DNA of 64,000 bases from Isoetes taiwanensis (lineage: Eukaryota > Streptophyta > Lycopodiopsida > Isoetales > Isoetaceae): the NCBI GenBank assembly GCA_021234155.1, contig JAJEKV010000031.1:5842748-5906747 (forward strand). The letters run 5' to 3'. Below the pieces are notes generated by a model. It was not told where the DNA came from, did no database searches, and was given only the letters and a program-made list of their open reading frames with translations. Position 1 is the first letter of the stretch. Every line of letters starts with the position of its first letter. Of the stretch, positions 10,640-22,470 are shown one piece after another. A program made the position numbers and the translations under genes.

Positions 10640-12060
10640 TCTCCAAAACCCTTCTGCCTTGTCAACTCATCCCTGGCATTCTGTTCAGTAATCAAAACAA
10701 CATGAGGTTTCTTGGTCCTCCCTTTCTTCTTCCCCTTGCCAATCGATTCATGTCAGACATCAATAGAAGCATAAGATTATGATGCATGCTCTCCACACCC
10801 AATTCCAACCACTCACAGGTGTTTTCAAGGAAAGTACTACTGTGGAAGAGAGCATAAGCATCACTCTGAATTAGCCGCTCTCTGGAGGCATGCCCTCCTC
10901 ATCGTCTGTATGACCAGAGCATGGCAGCTGCCTAACTATCCTCTTCAACATCCTAAATTCTGGAAAAAACAAGGCATGTTGTGTTGCTTCTGGTTGCAGA
11001 GGAATGATCGAGAGACGCCATCAGTGAAACCACAAGACATCAATGCAAACATTCTCTTATCAGCAAATTGGCAATCGAAATTGGAAACAACCCGCCTTCC
11101 GACACCCATAGCAGACCAGGGACGATTTAAGAAATCGAATGCCCACACAGCACACCTTCGCTCCAACTATCTCGGCTTACCTTCCCCAAATCCAAACAAC
11201 AGCCCAAATCTGACGAACATTTGCCAAACAAAAAACCTCCAAAACATCCTAAATTATCATTGGAAAACCTAAATAGTATTGCAACAGTTATATTTTATGC
11301 CTTGGAAAACCTAATAGTATTGCAACAATCGTATTTTATGCATGTGGTGGAAAAAAGGCCTAAGATCACTTGTGTCTGAAATGACATACTTTTAAATTGA
11401 TGATTTTATCATTGATAAAAAAAGGCATTGGATGAAAACAAAAAATTAGGGCCGTTCTCATCAAAATACCTCCTTAGCCAAAGACTTGTTTATTAATTTT
11501 GACAGGTTCTTATGAAGTTCGTTCTTTTGAAACATATGAAATTGATAAATCCATAAACAAGTTTTTTCCCTGGAGCAATATTTTTATTGAATGCTTAGAA
11601 TGTCAGCAACCAAAAGCCCAAGGTAAAGCAAAGAGATGCTGCTGGCTTCGAATCCTTGATTCAAACAACAGGAGAAGTGAAGCTCGTTGACAATTTAGTT
11701 GCACCAGGTTTTATGATGGCTTGAAGCCAATGCTCATAACCAAATGTTGAGCAACTCCATTTGTCAAATGAACACCTAAAGCTTTCTATAACCATTTGCA
11801 GAGCACATAACTTACACTTAAATTTCTTTGCCACCACTTTGTTCTGATCGAATATTTTCAAGCAACCCAGAAATGGCAGCATGTATGTCTATGCTAACAG
11901 TTTTATACAACTCCAGCCTTTGTATCTGGCATGCTTACTGACTAGTGGCACTGACTATTGCAATTCCCAACTGTACGAAAAATACAAGATACCTGCAGCA
12001 AAATCTGTTCTAAATCTTCAAAGAGATACACATAGGCACTACATAAACTGAATGCAAGGC
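10640..12060. other. No recognised gene between the HUH remnant and the SR-protein gene
   Basis: The part next to the HUH remnant may hold its N-terminal extension or the element's end. A 73-codon minus-strand frame (10945-11166) shows no domain. The part nearer 12060 would include the 3' untranslated region of the SR-protein gene on the minus strand; no clear poly(A) site was pinned down. Confidence 0.45.
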
Positions 12061-12069
12061 TTACCATAA

Positions 12070-14026
12070 TCAAGGATTCCAAATCCTCCCAGCAGGCATT
12101 CCATGTTGCAGTGGTCGAAGAATAGGATCATGATTCAGGACACCAAAGTGAGGTGGAACACCGCCTGGAATGAAATGAGGATAGCTTGGAGGAATATCTT
12201 GTGCATCTCTTATGTGAATCGGAAATTGTTCTATGACAAAAGACCATAACTTATTAGCCTGACAACTGTGATGTCAATGGGACACAGAAAGTGCACAAAA
12301 CGAACCTCTTCTATATGGAGGGGGTGTTGGACTTCTGAAGTAATGGTCACGCCCTCTTGGCGAGGGATAATATGCATGATCATATGCTCTCCTATAAGGT
12401 GGAGAGTAAGACCTGCCACAGGCAATGCGATCATTATCATGATAAATTTGGCACTGATGCCACAAATACACGATACCTTGAGAAATGGCTCCGCCGCGGG
12501 GAGGGCGAATAACGCCTTGGAGAGCGAGAGCGAGACCGTGAGTGTCCTATGTGCATAATCATAAATCACATTATGAAAAGGCCTTTAGAAGTTTCTCCTG
12601 GCACTTGAGAATATCATGCTAACATAAACATGTATTGGAGAAAGAATATTACCTCGAAAAGTTCGCTCACGACCTCTGGAAAAGAAAAATTGTAACCAAT
12701 CAATGAGATGTAACAACATACTTGTCCATCAAGCTAGCTTCATAAAGAATGGAAATTCCTTTATAAAATACTTCTGAACAGGCTTCATCTTATGACAGCA
12801 CTTTCTCCAGAAATATGCAAAAGTTTTATGCTGAACTATAAACTGTTTTTTATTGTGACAACACCTGGACGCTACACTATAGGTGGTTTATCAAAATCTT
12901 AAGCAATAAATAGAATTCTTTTTGTGCTTTAAATAACAAAAAGGACCAAATATTCTGAAATACCTTGAACCGGCTTTTAATCTCATCTCCGCTGGTTTTT
13001 TCCTGTTTTCCTCAGCAAAAACAACTGATATCTCAGAACCATTAACCATCTTATGATTCATCTCATACTGGGCTTCTATTGCATCCCGATGGTTGATAAA
13101 CTGTATAAAGCCAAAGCCACGAGGTGCCCTAACAAATTCATAGAAGCATAAATATCATAGAACATGAGAAAATAGCAGAATAATTAACTTTGTCTCAATC
13201 AAATAATGCCATCTCACATGCTCCAATATACCAAAGGGTTGATGACCTAAAGGGCCATGAGACCTAGATTCATATATTGTTACCTAGACAAGCACATAAA
13301 CAACAAAAATGAAGCTGCTAACCTTGCTTACATGCCACTATGAATCGTCAGTTCAAAAACTGGACGGGACTTGACTTCAAGAAGGAGCCATTCAAAGCAA
13401 TATTGCTCGTAAGACTTATCTTCTCTTCAGAAGTCTCATCTCATTTGACCACTGAGCTACCTTCTTTCATAAATTTCTCTGAAACTGAACTATCTTGATG
13501 TCTTCTGAACCTTTCCCTTCAGCACCAATTCTACAGTCTCAGAAACAGCATTAAGCAACGAAAACATCCAATATTGTTCTCGTTTGAGATAGGGACAAAG
13601 GCTCTTTCCATGATATAAGCATGTTCAGGCTTAAAGTAATTCTTTGACACAGGCCCTAATTCCTAAAAAGCTTGATACTGTAATAAAACAAGCACACGAG
13701 AAACAGATGTTTGCTGATTGAACCAACCCTGAATGGTAATCCTTAGGAAGGTAAACATCCTTAATAGCTCCAAAACGTTCGAATGGTGCCCGAAGATCGT
13801 CAGGCCTGCAGTAAGAAATTGCTTCCTTTAAATTCCGACCTTTTAAGCATGCAGCTTCCACAATAGAACACACCATGAAAATGGCACATTACCTTGTGTC
13901 ACGTGAAAGGTTTCGTACTAATAAACTTGTTGGTGCTTCCTTACTTCTTCTTGGGCTTAAGCTTCTTCGCCTTCCACTTGAAGATCTCCTCGGAGGAGTT
14001 AATCTACGAGGACTGTGCCGCCTCAT
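12070..14026 (-). CDS. SR splicing factor, SCL30/SCL33-like
   Basis: SR proteins of this plant family bind exonic RNA and recruit the spliceosome in the nucleus. Seven exons (14026-13893, 13805-13728, 13128-12964, 12675-12653, 12546-12477, 12412-12306, 12230-12070) join with GT/AG borders and matching phase to 738 nt, 245 residues plus stop. The N terminus is rich in Arg, Ser and Pro (MRRHSPRRLTPPRRSSSGRR). A single RRM follows, with RNP2 (LLVRNL, residues 35-40), the family signature RAPFERFGAIKDVYLPKDYH, and RNP1 (RGFGFIQF, 74-81). After NRKKPAEMR comes an RS domain (HSRSRSRSPRRYSPSPRRS) and a Pro/Tyr/Arg-rich part. The last about 50 residues (from EQFPIHIRDAQ) are Pro/His-rich and not typical of the family, so exon 7 is the least sure. 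The donor of exon 2 (GTTGGT) is weak. The Arabidopsis SCL genes are known for alternative splicing. Confidence 0.88.
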
Positions 14027-14450
14027 GTTCCGCAAACTTGTCGCAGAAGGCAAAAACAATGACTACACCTCCGCCGAGCTCAAGAGTGAGAGATTTCACA
14101 GATACTAATGTAGTACTTCTGTTCGCCAAGCTCCTGAATTAAGCAAAAAGGGGAATGGCTTGAATTGGGTCATTGAACTCGCAGCGGAGACAAACAAATC
14201 AGAATCACAAACTCCCAAAAAGATCTTTAAGCTGAGGGAAGGCTTAAACCCTAAACCCTGAGGAAACAAAAGACAGGAGGCAAAACAAAAGACAAGGAAA
14301 CAAGGCGAGCACCTGGGTAGAAGGGCGCCCTTCTCTCCAAATCCTTTGTGGTCGCTTCTATGATGAGGATAGGCTATGACGGATTCCTTCCCTGCTTTTT
14401 TTTTTTTCTTTCGTGACCGTACACCTATGCCGTACAATGAAAACATATCA

Positions 14451-14528
14451 CTTGAGTGACGTGTAAATTGTGTATTTTGTGTAATTTTGCTTGAGTGACG
14501 TGTAAATTGTGTATTTTGTGTAATTTTG
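14451..14528. repeat. Perfect 39-bp tandem duplication upstream of the SR-protein gene
   Basis: The 39-bp units 14451-14489 and 14490-14528 are identical. Each contains GAGTGACGTGTAAATTG, that is a TGACGTG core like those bound by plant bZIP factors. The position is about 0.4-0.5 kb upstream of the SR-protein start codon, in the likely promoter or 5' region. Confidence 0.9.
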
Positions 14529-14604
14529 GACGAGCGCCCTAAACATTGGACACTGTTGTGTATCTAACCCTGTATCTAACGAGTCTGAGTCTGCTACAAC
14601 TCAA

Positions 14605-14636
14605 GAACAAGAATAGAATAGAATAGAATAGAAGAT
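14605..14636. repeat. GAATA microsatellite
   Basis: About four to five GAATA units in a row. Similar TATTC runs near 39840-39870 and 53200-53220 suggest these come from retroposon tails. Confidence 0.75.
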
Positions 14637-15373
14637 ACTAACGTATTAATGGATTGTCCGTTGGAAGACCGATTGATGCGTTTTCAACCACATACTAATA
14701 TAATGTGCTATATAATGTCGTGAGATACATTAGATTATAGGTTGTTTGGGGGGGATTGATTCGGTTAGATGCTAGAACCAAATCCTTTGTGCAAAACCCA
14801 TTACAATAGTGTTAACGTCATTATCACAAGAGATTTATAATCTTACGTAAAGAATGATAATGGCACTAATTGATATAATGGCTCTATATGTTAATTTCTA
14901 GAGCTAATTGGAGTACAGTGGTGTGTTATGGGAGATGTTGTATTTCTTGCTAGGAAAAAAAAAATAAAAAAGCAAAAATTCAACCATAACACACCACAAC
15001 AAAGAAATTAAAAAAAAAAAAAGTTCTGTGAGGCTAGCGATACAGGCTATTCTGTCCAAAAGTATCTCATATTGCTCCTCAAAAACTCGTGGAATTGGCG
15101 GCTATGGCAAACTTAAACCTCATCCTAGCCAGTGCGATCTGTTTTTGGCAATTCCGGCCCTGTTTAAGGTTGCTTTTTTCATGCCTCGTATTTTTACCAT
15201 GGCCATGGCCATGGTTATCGATAGGGAGTTGAACCATGATATCCAGTGCATGCCAAGTAATCGGAGAATGAACAGAGTTGTAATCGTAATTTCAAGTCTG
15301 AACTACACAAGATATCCATAGGATTTAACTCATGTAAATAAGCTATTGGATTCATACGGTAGCAAAAACTGCC
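14637..15373. other. No recognised gene
   Basis: AT-rich intergenic DNA with two A-runs (about 14955-14970 and 15010-15021). No coding frame with a domain. Confidence 0.5.
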
Positions 15374-15463
15374 CATGAGATCTTCTAATAGGGTTTTGGC
15401 ATGCTTCTTCTAGTCTGCCATGAGATCTTCTAAGAGGGTTTTGGCATGCTTCTTCTGGTCTGC
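15374..15463. repeat. 45-bp tandem duplication
   Basis: Two adjacent 45-bp copies begin CATGAGATCTTCTAA and end CTTCTTCT(A/G)GTCTGC, differing at two positions. Confidence 0.85.
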
Positions 15464-15589
15464 TGGCAGCATCTGGTAGTTGCACATCTTCAAAGGCATC
15501 TGAATCTGCACTAATCTGCTTGTCCTAAGATCTTACAGATTCAAGATTCAAAGATCATATGAATCTTCAAAGACATCTGAAACTTCAAG

Positions 15590-15750
15590 ATTCGGCCCCG
15601 GTCGACACTGGTCTAAACTGGCCTTGGTCTGTCGCTTCCAATTGCCTTCGTGTTTTTTCCCTTTGAAAAGGGGCTTTGTATACTAGCCCTTAGATCCATC
15701 TTATCAGATCTCCACCTTTTAATTCTGATTAAAACTTTATTTCTCAAAAA
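15590..15750 (+). mobile_element. Possible retroposon (LINE/SINE) 3' end
   Basis: The stretch ends in TTCTGATTAAAACTTTATTT followed by a run of about 13 A, as in plant LINE or SINE tails. The 5' end and target duplication were not found, so the class is uncertain. Confidence 0.35.
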
Positions 15751-18179
15751 AAAAAAAAGTGAAAAAATTATTTGCAAACGTAATGCGGGGGGTGTGTGGG
15801 CATGAACCACGCAACATTAATGAAGCATAGATATGTAATTACAGCAATGGTTTTTTTAACCATATGTGCATGCTTTCCACATTCTAGTACTGAAAAGTTA
15901 TTTAACTTAAGCGTTCCAGCTCATCCAACCTAATAGGAATTTTGCCACTATATAATGTTCCCACATTGCCACAATCTGCACAAACTCTGGCTTATGCTCT
16001 TGATTATTTGTCTCCTCAATATTCTTTAATACATGTCACAGCAAACCAGTCTCTTGCATGCTTGATACTTAAGAAAAGACGGGCCCAAATCATGTACATT
16101 AAATGCACATTTTGGGCGACAAGGAAAAAAGAGAAACCACACTTTATCACTTATGAAAGCACATGACCCTCACACCATAATGTAATCAACGTCTATCCTT
16201 CTTGATGCTCCATGAAACAATGATGAAAAAGTGATGCGAAGATGCAGTTACTATATTGTTCATATTGATGCCTAGATTGCCTTTGTGATGCCACAATAGC
16301 CTGTTTAAATGAACTGCATGCCAATGACTGTCTATGCCTTGGCATAACTGATTCCATATTTGCAAAAGTGCATTTGCAGTTGACACTTCTTTCCAATACA
16401 TTCTAGCAGGCAATTCACAGCACATTAGTAAATAAAAATGTCACAATATTTTAAAGTTCAAATCAGAACTGTAGAACAAAAAAAATGGAATTTAGGTGCT
16501 TAAAAAAATGTGAATATGCTCAAATGCAGCTAAGTTATTCTATACGATAACCCCTCTTTGTAATTAACCACATACTTTTTTTTTTTTTTCATTCTAGCAA
16601 GTTATATTACAGGTATAGGGGTGCAGTATTATACTGTGATAGAGAATCAAAAGCTATCAATACATCTCGGAATATAACTCCCTAGAGTGCCTTGGGTGCA
16701 CTAGAATAGATAACTCTTAGAAGATGGCCAAGCTCCTTACATGCCTCAGAATAGTCATTTCTACGAAGTAGGTTCATTAAATATGTACATGTCACAATTG
16801 AGGTCTTCTGCATCACAAACAAATGGCTTGCCTATTTCTTAGAGAATTTCCTAGCTCAGGGCTTGTTCTAGCCTCCTCAACTTTGGGAATGTCTATCTTT
16901 TCCTAAAATTCATATAATGATCCAACCTTCAAGGGCCATTCACAAACATGAGAAGATGTAGACTAACTACCCTGACCATAGAACAAAATTTGTGGGTGTT
17001 GCATGATAGTCTCGTCACAGAGATCCTTATCAAGTCATACATACCCTCTAATTCCGACCCTTCAGTGTAAATCTTGTCGTTTTTCAAATATCCACTGGAG
17101 CAAAATAGTGCTTAAGACAGCTTGTTACAAACCGAGGGAGCATAAGAACTGGAGCCCAGACGTTTTACTTCATCTAAATAATAGAGAACACCATAAGCAA
17201 CCCAACAACAAAACATGATAACAGAATTTCCATCATGTGCCCACTGCTTTTTTTATGCGTCTCCCAAAACTTTCACAAGGAGCAACCTTGCAAAGTGCAG
17301 CCTTTTCCAGCGCAGCTTCACAACATCTAGCTTGTTTACAATCAAGAATGTAAGGTAATTATTGCCTGAGATATATCAATTTCATTACAGCTTTAGATTC
17401 TAAACAATTTGGTTGGTCTGATAATGCAGGTGATGTATGATATAGGTTCTAGAAAATGTGTTATGGCTTCTCTATCCTATTCTATTCTTATAACCCTGGG
17501 ATACAGCCCCATAAATCTGCTACGCTACAATATGGCTTTAAAAAAGGGACTGTGTAGACTTTGCAACAAAGATGCTCAAGACTTCAACGAAGTTGTGAAA
17601 ATCCAGATAGTACACGAATAGAATCCCAATCTACCAGGTGTAACAGTGATATATATAGATTCATAGAACTACGCAGAAGCAACAGTTAAGAACCCCATAG
17701 CATATGGTAAGAAAGCTCTACACTTCTATAAGTAGGGTTAGGGTGAAATCAGAAAAAACATGCTAAAATGGTGTTTAAAAAGGGAAAGTTGCTCGCACAT
17801 GCGAAGGAATATTCCGTTGCCATAATTAGCATTATTAATGAGCCAACCTTATAATGGTTATGCCCTTATAATTTTGAATTTTTGAATTGCTACACCATGT
17901 TTCACCAGGATCTCTGATTTGAACAATTCTTCGATCCATTGTGGAATTTGGTGTTAATGCATAATTTCTACTCCAAACTTACTAGAATGTTCATTTGGCT
18001 CATTCTTCTTCCCTTGAGTCTATAAGTTAGCCTAACTCTATGACCGTACTACTTGGGGAAAAAAAAATTCACCCATTGTCGAGGTTCAAGGTTAGAATTT
18101 CTACCAAACCTTACTAGGCCCGTTAGCCTACCTAATCAGGGTTATGGCCAGTGCTAGCTCTTGGTCAACCAAGAACATT
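15751..18179. other. No recognised gene
   Basis: Long AT-rich stretch; frames are short and overlapping and show no domains. If the primer-binding site at 18180-18191 is real, the part next to it would be retroelement leader. Confidence 0.5.
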
Positions 18180-18191
18180 GCTATGATACCA
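18180..18191 (-). promoter_or_regulatory. Possible LTR-retrotransposon primer-binding site
   Basis: The minus strand reads TGGTATCATAGC, one base from the initiator Met-tRNA primer site. It is preceded by GCGTCACAA, which could be an LTR end at 18193. The GC-rich DNA to its right (18193 to about 19050) would then be the LTR, but its start and a second copy were not located. Confidence 0.4.
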
Positions 18192-18436
18192 TTGTGACGC
18201 TCCCCACAAAGTATACGACGCCCCGCCATATACTTTATGGAAAATCCCCCATCTAGCATCGTTTGCTACATGGGCTCTCTGTCTGCCCCATTTTTGGGAT
18301 GGCCAGGATGCGGGTAGGGAAATACGGGAGTGTCTTGCGCGCCCGTCCCCTATGAGCTCCTATAACAGAGGAATCATTCTACAACGTCAGCACTGGCAAA
18401 ACAATATAACATAATCAACCACCACAAACGGTAGCA

Positions 18437-18476
18437 CATCCATCCATCCATCCATCCATCCATCCATCCATCCATC
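18437..18476. repeat. (CATC)10 microsatellite
   Basis: Ten uninterrupted CATC units. Confidence 0.95.
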
Positions 18477-19330
18477 CGTAGATCCATTATAGATATCAAC
18501 ATAACGTAAAACACATAAGCCCCTACCTAGTTCATAAACGAGATAGCTGACGGCTGGATAGAGCAGACCGAGATATAATAATGGCAGGGATGGCTATAGA
18601 AAATGGCTAGGGTTGACCGTTCCATCCGCCCCTCCTGTGCATACTTTGCAGACGGGCTAAATTAGGCTCTGGCGCGACTGTAACCTGCTGGAGACGTCAT
18701 GATATCACCCAAGGAGACTACTCCGGGTTGCATCTCCCCAGTCCGATGATGTTGAAAGGGTTGCATCTCCCCTTCTCGGAGAATAGTGGCTTCATCGGCG
18801 GCTAGAGGATCGTGGCGACACACGTCCGTACCCGACTGAACTCCCCAAAACAAGAGCCAGGTCGACACCTGCAACTCTTGAGAGTCATGGGGACACCATT
18901 GACCCAGGAAGTGTCGGACCCATATCCGACCCACACAAAGTGACCGACTATAGGCCTAGCCCGCTATGGGTCCCCAGTAGCTGTGCTCAGCAGGGACCCC
19001 CCGCCCCCCTCCTCCCACTTTGTCATTAAACCCGTTATGTGGTGCTTGGTCTCTCCATAGCCTTCATAGCCTAGTGGGCTCTATGCAAAGGCCACATCTA
19101 ATAGGAACTAAGGGGTCTATTCTATGAGCATCATCTAAATAATGGCTACTAGGCCTCTACTCCCCTTCCTAATACAAGAGGAGCAAACACGATCAACCAT
19201 CACCACATCTCATAATAAATGATAACAATAAGAATACATCTAATCCTAATCACATGCATCTAACTTACAGTTAGGGTTCATTGATTAGGTTTCAAGATCC
19301 AAACTGCGGGTTCTAGGAGCTCCACTAGAA

Positions 19331-22300
19331 ATAGATAGATAGATAGATAGGTAGATACATTATTGTCCCTTGTACCCTGAGGCCCGTGGACTTATGTAGC
19401 ATGGGCGAGCTCCCTTACGGGTGCTGCTAGCACATCATGCTGGTTTACAATGTAACCTTTTCTGAAGGCTTTACTTTTCTCTATTAATACCGGCACCCCA
19501 CTTTGGATCGGCTTCATGGCCGTGCACAGGCGCGTCGTTATCAATCAGCTTTGAGCTGAGCGTTTTCAGGGTGTTTATGTTGCGCCTCTCAGGCGGTTCA
19601 TAACAGAAACCCTTTTTCTTTGTGTACTTTCGGTGCCTTGCCCGTCATTTCAGATTATGCGCCTCGCGGATCCCTCATTGTTTCTGGCTTTGTCATCATG
19701 GTGTGTACGGGCTGACCCCACCTTATATCTCTGTACTTGTTCCTGATGCTTTCATATACCGGGCATTCATTCAGCATATGGTTTTCATCTTCCACTTCCC
19801 CTCTGTCACAAATTCTGCATATCCGATCTTCTCTCTCTATTCCCGCCACTGTCCTTTTCAATTTCATTTCGTGGCTTCCCATTCGAATCTTGCCAGGATA
19901 TCTTTCCTGGCTTTTCCTATTATGTTATCCTGGTACATCTGTTGCCCTATCTGCTGTCCCGGGTTGAATACTGTCATAAGCCATATTGTCTTGGGGCCCG
20001 TGTGGTTCTGCAGCCAAGCCTGCGTGGCTTTGTCTGTCCACTCGTCCTTCCATTCTCCTTCAGTAATGAGGTCGCTCAGATTCATCCCCAACTTCCTTGT
20101 CCACATTGCTACATCCCTAAACCATCCGTTGCCTTCGATTATGTGGGCTTTCGCTGATTCACTGATCGCGATGCTTGCTAGCTTATTTGGTTTTCCACCT
20201 GCATTGTTCCTTATAAGATATCTGATGGTCCTTTCCCATGCCCTTACTTCCATCGGTTTTTGCCCTGTCTCATATACTATAGTTGTTTGTGGTGTATTCG
20301 TTCTCAGCTTAAATTCCTGCTTATGCCATTGTCTGTAAATTCCTTCTTGTTTTTCCCATTTTTTCTCTGTCAGACCCGGCCCCCAAGCCTCTGCCCCATA
20401 TAGCTGTGTAGTTGCAACTACTGCGCTGAACAGATAGCATTTAATTTCCCAGCTTACTATCCTGCTTTTGTTGCAGAAATTTTTCATATTGTAATAGCTT
20501 CCGATGGCTGTTTGGAATCTTGTATCTGCCCCCTTAGCCCATTTTCCTGTGCCGTGCGCATCGTATCCCAGATACCTGTATTCTGTTGATTCTTCTAGTT
20601 CTGTTCCCAAATATCTAAACGGTTTATGTCTACTTTTGTGGCCGAAAAAGACTACTTTGGTTTTTGCGAGATTAACTGTCAGCCCTGTCCTTTCACAAAA
20701 ATTTTCCAACAGTTTAAGTAACCTGTGCATCCCTTTGTTCTTTGTGGCCATCATGCTCAGGTCATCTGCATACAACATGATGGGTACTTTGGTGTTCCCT
20801 AGAGTAGGTGCGTCTGTGTCCCCTTGCTGTTCTGCTATAAAATCCTGTAGGGCATCTATGTATATCCCAAACAATGTGGGAGATAGTGGGCACCCCTGTT
20901 TGACCCCCGTGTCACAATCTATCGCTTTCCCTTCTTCTTCCATTTTCGCATAAACATTATAGTATAATCTCGCAATTGCCCCCACCATATCCTTTGGTGC
21001 CTGCATGTCTATAAGCCTTTGTATTAGTTTTCCCCTCGAAACTGTGGTCAAACGCTTTCCTAAAGTCCACAAAGCAGCATATTATTTTCTTTCCCTGGTT
21101 TCTGTTCTGTTCTACCAGTACCCTGAGGGTCACTAAGTGGTCTGTCGTTGAGTGATCCGGCCTGAACCCTGCCTGCCCCTGTGCTCTCCGATTCTCACCC
21201 TCTGCCCAATGCTTCAGCTTGTTGTCTAAAACTTTTCCAAACCATTTTGCAAAAATGGAACTCACCATTATAGTTCTGTAATTTCCAGGTTCCTGTCTGC
21301 TCCCCCCCTGTGTAGGGTATCACCCTGTTATACGCCCATCTGGCTGGTAGTCCTGTGTGTATGATGCCGTTGAAAATATCTGTCACCTGTTTTACGATTA
21401 CTGCATCTACACATTTTAATAGTTCTACTGTTAACCCGTATAGGCTTGGGGCTTTGTTATTTGCCATTCTATTCGGTGCCATCATCACTTCCTGTGTATT
21501 AAAACACGGCTTGTCCATCCCTTGTAGTTCTGGTATCGGTGCTGGAGATGCCCCAGTCTTATACAGTTTCTCCAGGTATCTCTCCCATCCGTCTGTCCCA
21601 ATATCCTCTTGTGTACTACCATTTTTCTGATTCCCTTGTCCTTTCTCTTGGAACCCTCTCCAGAATTTTCGGGGTTGCTTTTTCAGGAGTTTAGCCAGTC
21701 CCCACTGGTGTTGTATCAGCTTTTTGTTTCTCTTTGCTCTCAACATCTTCAGATATACCTTTTTCTCGGTTTGATATGTCTCCCTCCCTTTATGCTCTCT
21801 GACCCTTCTTTTCTGTTCTCTGCATTCATCGTCATACCAACTCGAGGCTTTGAACGCATCTTTCCCTCTTTTTCTTCTTCTCTTTCCGAAGACCTCAGCT
21901 GCTACTTTCACTGTTATGTCATTAAGCTTGTCTCCATTTTCGTCTGCTCTGTGTGCCCCCCAATTCCATTTCCCCATTTCTTCTTGAACGTATTGCACAA
22001 ATACATCTATTTTCTTCTCTTGAAACTGTATTTTCAGTTTTCCGTTAATTTCCTCTGTTTCTTGTTGCCTGCCTTTCGGGGTATATTCATCTTCCATGAG
22101 TGTAAGCTGTATGGGTCTGTGGCTCTCCCTTTTGCCGACCGGCCAGTCTAGGAACATGAATCTCGATACTATCTCCGCTGCAGTGTCATTCATTATCACA
22201 TAATCCACTATACTTTTCCCATGTGCATTCTGGCTCGTGTACTTCCCTGACCCTTCCCACTTTTGTACCCCCGTTGGTTATAATGACCCCTGTGGTCGAG

Positions 22301-22470
22301 CATATCTCGAGTAGTAGCTCTCCCTTGGCATTGACTTCTGCTCTGTCCTCTGTACTCCTGTCCCATTCTTCTGATCTTGTCTTGCTAGTCCATTGTCTAT
22401 TTGTGTCTTCCATACTCGTGATTTGTGCCTGCTCCTGCCCTGAGATACTAGCTTATCTCGAGCCCTAGCT
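19331..22470 (-). mobile_element. 5'-truncated LINE (non-LTR retrotransposon)
   Basis: Read on the minus strand, the element starts inside the endonuclease domain near 22470. It runs through reverse transcriptase and a C-terminal zinc finger, and appears to end in a (TATC) microsatellite tail at about 19331-19350. Loss of the 5' part is usual for LINEs. Target duplications were not identified. The composition differs from the flanks: the plus strand is rich in C and T because the coding strand is rich in A and G. Confidence 0.85.
19655..22413 (-). pseudogene. LINE ORF2: endonuclease C-term, reverse transcriptase, zinc finger
   Basis: The coding sequence is split over frames: 22413-22186, 22208-21195, 21268-20957, 21072-19864 and 19882-19655. 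The first piece and the start of the second hold the C-terminal end of an AP-type endonuclease (GGTKVGRV, then DYVIMND and WPVGKRESHRPI). The middle has long basic linker sequence (KRRRKRGKDAFKASSWYDDE) and the start of RT (ANNKAPSLYGLTVELLK). RT continues with GQAGFRPDHSTTDHLVTLR, GVKQGCPLSPTLFGIYIDAL and the catalytic YADD (20761-20772). The end carries CRICDRGEVEDENHMLNEC, the Cys/His knuckle found at the C terminus of many LINE proteins. At least four frame changes make it non-functional. The clade was not determined. Confidence 0.88.

Noticed and set aside
10209-10782. Two plus-strand ORFs of 134-141 codons
   Set aside because: They overlap the HUH gene in antisense and have hydrophobic Leu/Phe/Ser runs complementary to its Lys/Glu-rich part.
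19622-20338. 238-codon plus-strand ORF
   Set aside because: It is the antisense shadow of the LINE reverse transcriptase frame.
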